Source: Sipunculus nudus
Lineage: Eukaryota; Annelida; Sipuncula; Golfingiida; Sipunculidae
Direction: 5' to 3'
DNA: 64,000 nt
Assembly: GCA_026874595.1 (NCBI GenBank)
Contig: CM049307.1
Coordinates: forward strand, 54,478,370-54,542,369
A model generated the notes under the pieces. That model had not been told where the DNA came from and made no database searches. It worked only from the letters and a program-made list of their open reading frames with translations. Position 1 is the stretch's first letter; each line of letters starts with the position of its first letter. The translations under genes and the position numbers were made by a program. Below, piece after piece: positions 22,850 to 33,354 of the stretch.

Positions 22850-24680
22850 TCCCTTTATGCTTGCTTGTAAATTTGCTTAGGAAAGTCTGTGCCATGTTTG
22901 TGACAATCTTGTGACAATCTTGTGACACACACCCTTTATGCTTGCTTGTAAATTTGTTTTGTAAAGTCTATGCCATTTTTGTGACAATCTTGTGACAATC
23001 TTATGACACACTCCCTTTATACTTGCTTGTAAATTTGCTTAGGAAAGTCTGTGCCATGTTTGTGACAATCTTGTGACAGTGACAATCTTGTGACACACAC
23101 CCTTTATACTTGCTTGTAAATTTGTTTGGGAAAGTCTATGCCATGTTTGTGACAATCTTGTGACAATCTTGTGACACACTCCCTTTATGCTTGCTTGTAA
23201 ATTTGCTTGGGAAAGTCTATGCCATGTTTGTGACAATCTTGTGACAGTGACAATCTTGTGACACACTCCCTTTATACTTGCTTGTAAATTTGTTTGGGAA
23301 AGTCTATGCCATGTTTGTGACAATCTTGTGACAATCTTGTGACACACTCCCTTTATGCTTGCTTGTAAATTTGCTTGGGAAAGTCTATGCCATGTTTGTG
23401 ACAATCTTGTGACAGTGACAATCTTGTGACACACTCCCTTTATACTTGCTTGTAAATTTGCTTAGGAAGGTCTGTGCCGTGTTTGTGACAATCTTGTGAC
23501 AATCTTGTGACACACACCCTTTATGCTTGCTTGTAAATTTGTTTTGTAAAGTCTATGCCATTTTTGTGACAATCTTGTGACAATCTTATGACACACTCCC
23601 TTTATACTTGCTTGTAAATTTGCTTAGGAAAGTCTGTGCCATGTTTGTGACAATCTTGTGACAGTGACAATCTTGTGACACACACCCTTTATACTTGCTT
23701 GTAAATTTGCTTAGGAAAGTCTGTGCCATGTTTGTGACAATCTTGTGACAGTGACAATCTTGTGACACACACCCTTTATACTTGCTTGTAAATTTGTTTG
23801 GGAAAGTCTATGCCATGTTTGTGACAATCTTGTGACAATCTTGTGACACACTCCCTTTATGCTTGCTTGTAAATTTGCTTGGGAAAGTCTATGCCATGTT
23901 TGTGACAATCTTGTGACAGTGACAATCTTGTGACACACACCCTTTATACTTGCTTGTAAATTGCTTAGGAAAGTCTGTGCCATGTTTGTGACAATCTTGT
24001 GACAGTGACAATCTTGTGGCACACACCCTTTATACTTGCTTGTAAATTTGTTTGGGAAAGTCTATGCCATGTTTGTGACAATCTTGTGACAATCTTGTGA
24101 CACACTCCCTTTATGCTTGCTTGTAAATTTGCTTGGAAAAGTCTATGCCATGTTTGTGACAATCTTGTGACAGTGACAATCTTGTGACACACACCCTTTA
24201 TAATTGCTTGTAAAATTGCTTGGGAAAGTCTATGCCATGTTTGTGACAATCTTGTGACAGTGACAATCTTGTGACACACACCCTTGATACTTGCTTGTAA
24301 ATTTGCTTAGGAAAGTCTGTGCCATGTTTGTGACAATCTTGTGACAGTGACAATCTTGTGACACACACCCTTTATACTTGCTTGTAAATTTGTTTGGGAA
24401 AGTCTATGCCATGTTTGTGACAATCTTGTGACAATCTTGTGACACACTCCCTTTATGCTTGCTGGTAAATTTGCTTGGGAAAGTCTATGCCATGTTTGTG
24501 ACAATCTTGTGACAGTGACAATCTTGTGACACACACCCTTTATACTTGCTTGAAAATTTGTTTGGGAAAGTCTATGCCATGTTTATGACAATCTTATGAC
24601 AATCTTGTGACACACTCCCTTTATGCCTGCTGGTGAATTTGCTTGGGAAAGTCTATGCCATGTTTGTGACAATCTTGTAA

Positions 24681-27600
24681 CTGTTAGTCACTCTTTAATA
24701 TATCTTTAATATATACGGGTTACCCTAACCCTTCTGGCATGAATACTCCAGTAAGTGTTTGTCACTAATATTAATATATGCTATAGCCAGGATATGGGTT
24801 ACCTATCCATTTGGTCATAAAATATTCCAGTAAGTGTTTGTCCCTTTTAATATTTGGTATATCCGATATACGGATTACCCTAACCCTTTGGGCATGAAAT
24901 CCTCCCGTAAATTTTTGTCAATATAAATGTTTGGTATATTGGAGATACGGGTTACCCTAACCCTTCGGGCATGAAATACTCCAGTAAGTGTTTGTCACTC
25001 TTAATATATACTATATCTGTGATACGGGTTACCCTAACCCTTCAGGCATGGAAATCTCCAGTAAGTGTTTCTCACTATTAATATTATTATTCGTATATCC
25101 AAGATACAGGTTACCATAAGCCTTTGGACATGAAATACTCCAGTAATTGTATGTCACTATTAATATGTGCTTAATCTGGGATACGGGTTACCCTAACGCT
25201 ACCTACAGGAAATACTCCAGTTAGTGTTTGTCACTGTTGAAATGTGCTATATCTGGTTTACAGGTTACCCTACCCTTTGGGCATGAAATACTCCAGTAAG
25301 TGTTTGTTACTTTGAATATTTGGTATATCATGGATACGGGTTACCCTTCAGGTATGAAAAACTCCAGTATGTATTTGTCACTATTAATATGTGCTATATC
25401 TGGAATACAGGTAACCCTAACCCTTCGGGCATAAAATAACCAGTAAGTGTTAGTCACTAATAAATATATCGTAAATGCAAGATACGGGTTACCATAAATC
25501 TTTGGACATGAAAACTCCAGATTTTGTTTGTCACTATTAATATGCGCTAAATCTTGGATACGAGATGCCCTAACCCGATGGGCATGAAATCTGTCGTGTT
25601 TGTCACTTTTAATATAAGGTATATCCAAAAACGGGTTACCCTAACCCTTCGGGCATGAAATACTCCAGTAAGTGTTTGTCACTCTTAATATATACTATAT
25701 CTGTGATAGGGGTTACCCTAACCCTTCAGGCATGTAAAACTCCAGTAAGTGTTTCTCACTATTAATATTAATATTCGTATATCCAGGATACCGGTTACCG
25801 TAAGCCTTCGGACATGAAATACTCCAATAATTGTTTGTCACTATTAAGATGTGCTAAATCTGGGATACGGGTTACCCTAACCCTACCTACAGGAAATACT
25901 CCAGTAAGTGTTTGTCACTAATATTAATATATGCTAAAGCCAGGATATGGGTAACCTATCCGTTTGGTCATAAAATATTTCAGTAAGTATTTGTCCCTTT
26001 TCATATTTGGTATATCCCATATACGGATTACCCTAACCCTTCGGACATGAAATCCTCTCGTAAGTTTTTTGTCAATATTAATGTTTGGTATATTCGAGAT
26101 ACGGGTTACCCTAACCCTTCGGGCATGAAATACTCCAGTGAGTGTTTTTCACTCTTAATATATACTATATCTCTCATACGGGTTACCCTAACCCTTCATG
26201 CATGGAAATCTCCAGTAAGTGTTTCTCACTATTAATATTAATTTTCGTATATCCAGGATACGGGTTACCGTAAGCCTTCGGACATTAAATACTCCAGTAA
26301 GTGTTTTTTACTTTGAATATTTGGTATATCTGGGATACGGGTTACCCTTCAGGTACGAAAAACTCCAGTATGTATTTGTCACTATTAATATGTGCAATAT
26401 CCAGTATACGGGTTACCCTAACCCTTCGGGCATGAAATAACCAGAAAGTGTTAGTCACTAATAAATATATCGTAAATGCAATATACGGGTTACCGTAAAT
26501 CTTTGGACATGAAAACTCCAGATTTTGTTTGTCACTATTAATATGCGCTAAATCTGGGATTCGAGATACCCTAACCCGATAAACATGAAATCTGTCGTGT
26601 TTGTCACTATTAATATAAGGTATATCCAAAAACGGGTTACCCTAACCCTTCGGGCATGAAATACTCCAGTAAGTGTTTGTCACTCTTAATATATACTATA
26701 TCTGTGATACGGGTTACCCTAACCCGTCAGGCATGGAAAACTCCAGTAAGTGTTTCTCACTATTAATATTAATATTCGTATATCCATGATACGGGTTACC
26801 GTAAGCCTTCGGACCTGAAATACTCCAAAAATTGTTTGTCACTATTAATATGTGCAAAATCTTAGATACGGGTTACCCTAACCCTACCTACAGGAAATAT
26901 TCCAGTTAGTGTTTGTCACTGTTTAAATGTGCTATATCCGGTATATGGGTTCCCCTAACCCTTCGGGCATGAAATAACCAGTAAGTGTAAGTCACTAATA
27001 AATATATTATAAATGCAAGATACGGGTGACCGTAAATCTTTGGACATGAAAACTCCAGATTTTGTTTGTCACTATTAATATGCGCTAAATCTGGGATACG
27101 AGATACCCTAACCCGATCGGCATGAAATCCTTGGTTTGTCACTATTAATAAAAGGTATATCCGAAAACGGGTAACCCTAACCCTTCGGGCATGAATACTC
27201 CAGTAAGTTTTTGTCACTAATATTAATATATGCTATAGCCAGGATATGGGTTACCTATCCATTTGGTCATAAAATATTCCAGTAAGTGTTTGTCCCTTTT
27301 AATATTTGGTATATCCGGTATACGGATTACCCTAACCCTTTGGGCATGAAATCCTCCCGTAAATTTTTGTCAATATTAATGTTTGGTATATTGGAGTGTT
27401 TGTCACTCTTAATATATACTATATCTGTGATACGGGTTACCCTAACCCTTCAGGCATGGAAATCTCCAGTAAGCGTTTCTCACTATTAATATTAATATTC
27501 GTATATCCATGATACGGGTTACCGTAAGCCTTCGGACATGAAATACTCCAATAGTTGCTTGTCACTATTAATATGTGCTAAATCTTGGATACAAGTTACC

Positions 27601-28367
27601 CTAACCCTACCTACAGGATATATTCCAGTTAGTGTTTGTCACTGTTTAAAATGTGCTATATCTGGTATACAGGTTACCCTAACTCTTGGGCATGAAATAC
27701 TCCAGTAAGTGTTTGTTACTTTGAATATTTGGTATATCTGGGATACGGGTTACCCTTTAGGTGTGAAAAACTCTAGTATGTATTTGTCACTTTTAATATG
27801 TGCTATATCCGGTATATGGGTTACCCTAACCCTTCGGGCATAAAATAATCAGTAAGTGTTAGTCACTAATAAATATATCATAAATGCAAGATACGGGTTA
27901 CAGTAAATCTTTGGGCATGAAAACTCCAGATTTTGTTTGTCACTATTAATATGCGCTAAATCTGGAATACGAGATCCCCTAATATCCAAATATCCAAAAA
28001 CGGGTAACCCTAACCCTTCGGGCATGAAATACTCCAGTAAGTGTTTGTCCCTTTTAATATATGCTATATATGTGATACGGGTTACCCTAACCCTTCAAGC
28101 ATAAATACTCCAGTCAGTGTTTGTCACTAATATTAATATATGCTATTACCAGGATATGGGTTACCTATCCATTCGGGCATGAAATCCTCCCGAAAATTTT
28201 TGTCAATATTAATGTTTGGTATATAGGAGATATGGGTTACCCTAACCCTTCGGGCATGAAATACTCGAGTAAGTGTTTGTCACTCTTAATATATACTATA
28301 TCTGTGATACGGGTTACCCTAACCCTTCAGGCATGGAAAACTCCAGTTAGTGTTTCTCACTATTAAG
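24681..28367 (+). repeat. Satellite B, tandem array of about 77 bp with telomere-like motif
   Basis: About 48 diverged head-to-tail units (estimated from length). A typical unit reads GATACGGGTTACCCTAACCC, TTCGGGCATGAAATACTCC, AGTAAGTGTTTGTCACT, then ATTAATATRTGCTATATC. GGGTTA-CCC-TAACCC is a perfect six-base hairpin and includes CCCTAACCC, like animal telomere repeats. Several unit subtypes alternate, and a run near 25341-25628 recurs at 26342-26629 (offset 1001 bp, 13 units of 77); another pair is offset by about 2.45 kb. It is unrelated in sequence to satellite S except for a TTTGTCAC/TTTGTGAC stretch. No coding content is inferred. Confidence 0.93.
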
Positions 28368-30740
28368 ATAAAGGGAGTGTGTCACAAGATTGTCACAAGA
28401 TTGTCACAAACATGGCATAGACTTTCCCAAACAAATTTACAAGCAAGTATAAAGGATGTGTGTCACAAGATTGTCACAAACATGGCACCGACTTTCCTAA
28501 GCAAATTTACAAGCAAGTAGTAGGGGTGTGTGTCACAATATTGTCACTGTCACAAGATTGTCACAAACATGGCATAGACTTTCCTAAGCAAATTTACAAG
28601 CAAGTATAAAGGGTGTGTGTCACAAGATTGTCACTGTCACAAGATTGTCACAAACATGGCATAGACTTTCCTGAGCAATTTTACAAGCAATTATAAAGGG
28701 TGTGTGTCACAAGATTGTCACTGTCACAAGATTGTCACAAAAATGGCACAAACTGTCCCATGAAAATTTACAACAAGTATAAAGGCTGCGTGTCACAAGA
28801 CTGTCACAAGATTGTCACAAACATGGCATAGACTTTCCTAAGCAAATTTACCAGCAAGCATAAAGGGTGTGTGTCACAAGATTGTCACAAACATGGCATA
28901 GACTTTCCCAAACAAATTTACAAGCAAGTATAAATTGTGTGTGTCACAAGATTGTCACTGTCACAAACATGTCGCAAACATGGCACAGACTTTCCCAAGC
29001 AAATTTACAAGCAAGTATAAAGGGAGTGTTACACAAAATTGTCACTGTCACAAGATTGTCACAAACATGGTATAGACTTTCCCAAGCAAATTTACAAGCA
29101 AGTATAAAGGGTGTGTGTCACAAGATTGTCACTGTCACAAGATTGTCACAAACATGGCATAGACTTTCCCAAGCAAATTTACCAGTAAGCATAAAGGGAG
29201 TGTGTCACGAGATTGTCACAAGATTGTCACAAACACGGCACAGACTATTCCGAGCAAATTTACAAGCAAGTATAAAGGGTGTGTGTCACAAGATTGTCAC
29301 TGTCACAAGATTGTCACAACCATGGCATAGACTTTCCCAAGCAAACTTACAAGCAAGTATAAAGGGTGTGTGTCACAAGATTGTCACTGTCACAAGATTG
29401 TCACAAACATGGCATAGACTTTCCTAAGCAATTTAACAAGCAAGTATAAAGGGTGTGTGTCACAAGATTGTCACTGTCACAAGATTGTCACAAACATGGC
29501 ATAGACTTTCCCAAGCAATTTTACAAGCAATTATGAAGGGTGTGTGTCACAAGATTGTCACTGTCACAAGATTGTCACAAACATGGCATAGACTTTCCCA
29601 AGCAAATTTACCAGCAAGCATAAAGGGAGTGTGTCACAAGATTGTCACAAGATTGTCACAAACATGGCATAGACTTTCCCAAACAAATTTACAAGCAAGT
29701 ATAAAGGGTGTGTGTCACAAGATTGTCACTGTCACAAGATTGTCACAAACATGGCACAGACTGTCTCAAGTAAATTTATAAGCAAGTATAAAGGGTGTGT
29801 GTCACAAGATTGTCACTGTCACAAGATTGTCACAAACATGGCATAGTCTTTCCCAAGCAAATTTACCAGCTAGCATAATGGGAGTGTCACAAGATTGTCA
29901 CACGATTGTCACAAACATGGCATAGACTTTTCCAAGCAAATTTACAAGCAAGTATAAAGGGTGTGTGTCACAAGATTGTCACTGTCACAAGATTGTCACA
30001 AACATGGCATAGACTTTCCCAAGCAAATTTACAAGCAAGTATAAACGGCGTGTGTCACAAGATTGTCACTGTCACAAGATTGTCACAAACATGGCATAGA
30101 CTATCCCATGCAAATTTACCAGCAAGCATCAAGGGAGTGTGTCACAAGATTGTCACAATATTGTCACAAACATGGCATAGACTTTCCCAAGCAAATTTAC
30201 CAGCAAGCATAAAGGGTGTGTGTCACAAGATTGTCACAATATTGTCACAAACATGGCATAGACTTTCCCAATCAAATTTACAAGCAAGTATAAAGGGTGT
30301 GTGTCACAAGATTGTCACTGTCACAAGATTGTCACAAACATGGCACAGACTTTCCCAAGCAAATTTACAAGCAAGTATAAAGGGTGTGTGTCACAAGATT
30401 GTCACTGTCACAAGATTGTCACAAACATGGCATAGACTTTCCCAAGCATTTTTACAAGCAATTATAAAGAGTGTGTGTCACAAGATTGTCACTGTCACAA
30501 GATTGTCACAAACATGGCACAGACTGCCCATGAAAATTTACAAGCAAGTATAAAGGGTGTGTGTCACAAGATTGTCACTGTCACAAGATTGTCACAAACA
30601 TGGCACAGACTTTCCCAAGCAAATTTACAAGCAAGTATAAGGGGTGTGTGTCACAAGATTGTCACTGTCACAAGATTGTCACAGACATGGCACAGACTGT
30701 CTCAAGTAAATTTATAAGCAAGTATAAAGGGTGTGTGTCA
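28368..30740 (+). repeat. Satellite S, inverted short arm
   Basis: About 2.4 kb of the same 87/81-bp satellite as 9580-24680 but in reverse orientation, so its open frames are now on the plus strand. The junction with satellite B is abrupt at about 28367. Units here are more diverged from one another than those of the long arm's homogenised part, and the distal unit carries the ACAGTCTGTGCC variant also seen in the most distal unit of the long arm. Confidence 0.95.
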
Positions 30741-30877
30741 GGCTATGGCTAGCCGTTGTCCGGTGAACCATCCCTAACCCCGACCACCGCCCCTATATCT
30801 TTCGACAGGGAAAGGAGCCCTGTGTGTAGAGGGTTGGGGAAATGGAGGTAGTCCCTAAATTCCTGTATCCGCCCCTG
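30741..30877 (-). repeat. Right boundary segment with transposon-like terminus
   Basis: Read on the minus strand from 30877 inward it begins CAGGGGCGGATACAGG, then AATTTAGGGACTACCTCC, ATTTCCCCAACCCTCTAC and ACACA. CAGGGGCGGAT is a common start for hAT-like terminal inverted repeats. The inner part matches the left boundary at 9365-9390 and 9491-9505. No target-site duplication is evident next to it. Confidence 0.5.
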
Positions 30878-32340
30878 GCTATATGGTAGAAACTCGTAGT
30901 AATAACACCATATGCTCCAGCGTGCTTAACATTCAGGTATATAAATATAAAAGTGTGTGTGTGTGTGGGGGGGGGGGGGTGTTCATTTTAGCTAGAATCT
31001 CAAGTAGGTCAATGACCTTACACTTCTATTTTGTACATCACTAATATCAATATCGGTGCACCCAGATAGTACAAATATAACACAATATATCACAATAACG
31101 TTAGTAGGCCTATCCGTTCTTTCAAAATGTATAGGCATAATTAATGAACCTGACCGGAACGATTTTGAATACACACCGCAAGTCAGTTCAAATGCAGGAT
31201 TTAATAGAAAAGCATTACAATCATTGGTAAAATTGCAGTACAGGTGACCTGCAGGTATCCTTATTTTTCTTGCTACCACCTGGAGCTTAATTGATGACTC
31301 CATCAACATGCACACATATAGGATTCACATAAAAATAAGATGACATGAAACTTGATTGAAAGTAACTGAAGTACGAGTAATGCCGGTTTGTGGTTTATTG
31401 CACTTTTACCAAATCATTATTATACATTACTGAAAGCAAATGAACATAATATCCCCCTAAAAATCGTTCACAATGAAGCATTAAACAACTCGGTAGACTT
31501 CGCCTCATCTTCGAGTTAGAATACGAATTCGGCCGAAGAGTACCGAATGGCATTTGACAAGTTGGCCATTTTAGTTATAACCATGCTCGCTAGATGACGT
31601 TAGCGCCTAGTGGACGATAATGTACCCAAATCCCTGTCGTCATCAACAAACTTCCCACTAAGGAAGAGGTGTATACTGTATCAGTCATAGCTACAGGACT
31701 GACGCTGAAGCTCATGATTGCTGTGCTGGTTTTAAAAATCAGTCATTTACACTGATCGAGCACCTTTTTCTTATAAACAGTGATACTTGACACACATCCA
31801 GGGCTGTAACTCGGTGTAAGTATAATGAGTAATAATGTCATTAATGAGCTGAGCTGAAATGCATGTGACACTGACTCGGACAGTTACAATTGCTGTATTA
31901 CTAAGTGGTGGTAACGCTTATAAATGACACTGCAACATTAGTTTACTCACTGATAGTAATTGCATGATACTGAGATTAGCATTGCAATAGTGCACATGAT
32001 AATTTTTTAACTGACACTTCATGTCACTTCATGTTACATTACCATGATGATAATAATTATTAACATTTTAGCACACTGGCATAATGAAGGATGCAGGAGT
32101 TTATGTGGTCAGCTGTGTTTGATTGTGTTTGGTTGTCTGGACCATACCATTGAATGATCTAAAGTAATTTTGATGAAATTTTGTGGGAGAATGGGCCATG
32201 GGCCTACGCTCCCGAGGCAGCAGAAATCTTGTGCTTCTAAAGAAGCAACCGATTTTCATGCTGCCAGCTTTGACCGTTTATGATATATTTAGACACCAGA
32301 TGGCGGTTCGTTTTCCACTGAAATAAACGTGCGTATGATG
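30878..32340. other. Intergenic DNA upstream of ATG12
   Basis: No gene is recognised. A (GT)n tract running into a poly-G run lies near 30954-30980. The rest is unique-looking sequence; overlapping small open frames on both strands near 30992-31315 have no recognisable product. Confidence 0.5.
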
Positions 32341-32480
32341 TGACAAGCAGCCAATCAGATGCCAATAAACAAACACTCGACAGGCATCCTGGCTCCGCCC
32401 ATTGCTGCGATTCAGGCGCCGCTTATTGAGTTTCCGGTCGAATTTAAATTGCTCCCTCTGCATTCTCGCATCATCGACTG
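32341..32480 (+). promoter_or_regulatory. Candidate ATG12 promoter
   Basis: Two CCAAT boxes (32351-32355 and 32362-32366) and a GC box (GGCTCCGCCC, 32391-32400) lie in the GC-richest stretch upstream of ATG12, about 0.85 kb before its ATG. They resemble a housekeeping NF-Y/SP-type promoter. A 5' UTR intron between here and 33200 would be needed or the leader would be long; I cannot place the start of transcription. Confidence 0.35.
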
Positions 32481-33242
32481 ATTCGATTATGACATTATGA
32501 CTGTGTTAGTGTAGCCATGTATCTGTTGTCTGCAGAACTGAAACCAGCAAGCGAGGTGTACACGCAGCCAGCCTTTGTTGTTACGTTTCGTTTGAATTAC
32601 AGCTCACTGGCCAAGCATCCTATGTGCCCAAGGCCCTAAGCAAACCACGTCAGGGGCAATTCTCTCTGAGCCTGTGGCCTGTTCAGACGGTTACGCTGGG
32701 GGATGAGCTGTCACTCAAAAAGAAATTAATATGATTGGCTCTGTGTATACTTCGCTTGGCTTTGTCTTCCAGCACAAGGTCTCATCTGGTTGGACAAAAA
32801 TACAGTGCTCCTCTCTGGTGTTGCAATTCAGGATACGAGGTCATAACAAACAGCGCCTTAGGATATAGGCAGTAGCCCTATAGGTAAAGCGCTGTGTAAA
32901 GAGCGTACCATGGGCCAAAAAATGTAATTTTTGTGGTGAATCAGTAAAGTTAAAACTGCAAATCTTGATCAGAGACTGATCAGTGGCAAATGTTCTTTAT
33001 GGTTTAAAATAAACCTTAATGGAAGGATGGGCAGTATGTAATTATTTTGAAATGTTCACAGTAGATATTAATTGATGTTTAAATGAATTTCAGTGAATTC
33101 TTGTAGAATGTTTGGATATATATATAGCTGTTGATTCAATTTTGAGTACATAATATATACATATATACATGAATTAGTATCATTATATTCATTCTTTAAT
33201 TGAAGATCATCACTGGGAGAAGCATAGCTGATCAGGATCACA

Positions 33243-33354
33243 ATGAGTGGGTCAGGGGACGTAACACCAACAGAGGAGGCAGGTCAGAAGACGCCTATAG
33301 CAGAGACCCCTGGTGGTAGCGCATCAAGTAGTCCAGCAAAGAAGAAACAAAAAG
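33243..33354 (+). CDS. ATG12: ATG12 exon 1
   Basis: It encodes 37 residues plus one base (MSGSGDVTPTEEAG at the start, SSSPAKKKQK at the end). The donor is AAAAAG/GTGCAC, which is weak beyond the GT, and a dispersed repeat begins within about 20 bp of it. The phase fits exon 2 exactly, completing a Val codon. Confidence 0.85.

Larger units (their letters stand above)
14940..24534. repeat. Higher-order repeat in satellite S, blocks of about 2.9-3.3 kb
   Basis: Unit order and variants repeat with offsets of 2924 bp (16772/19696, 17357/20281, 17774/20698, 18028/20952) and 6267 bp (14940-15335 in the first block lies inside the identical 20952-21602 reading; 15363/21630, 15614/21881, 16772/23039). 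The difference, 3343 bp, is the second block length. Derived protein readings are identical over hundreds of residues, so the copies are very recent or have been homogenised. The third copy is shorter after about 23434. Confidence 0.85.
9580..24680 (-). repeat. Satellite S, 87/81-bp tandem array (main arm)
   Basis: About 15.1 kb of head-to-tail units, roughly 180 estimated from length. The unit contains TTTGTGACAATCTTGTGACA, an optional extra GTGACA, ACACACCCTTTATACTTGC, TTGTAAATTTGCTTGG and GAAAGTCTATGCCATG. With the optional six bases it is 87 bp, without it 81 bp. Both are multiples of three, so long open frames run on the minus strand (29- and 27-residue repeats, CHKIVTVTRLSQTWHRLS type). 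A second frame is also open, and the frames stop wherever CTTGGG varies to CTTAGG, so I treat this as non-coding satellite. Strand is set by the open frame. The same unit occurs inverted at 28368-30740. Confidence 0.95.

Noticed and set aside
9580-24680. CRISPR-like array
   Set aside because: There are no unique spacers between constant repeats, the whole unit is repeated, units are too long, and the genome is eukaryotic.
24681-28367. True interstitial telomere array
   Set aside because: CCCTAACCC occurs once per unit of about 77 bp, not as (CCCTAA)n; it is only telomere-like.
8494-30877. One hAT transposon bounded by CAGGGGCGGAT at both ends
   Set aside because: The 8-bp flanks differ, similarity stops after 11 bases on the left, and no transposase is present; kept only as a low-interest finding.
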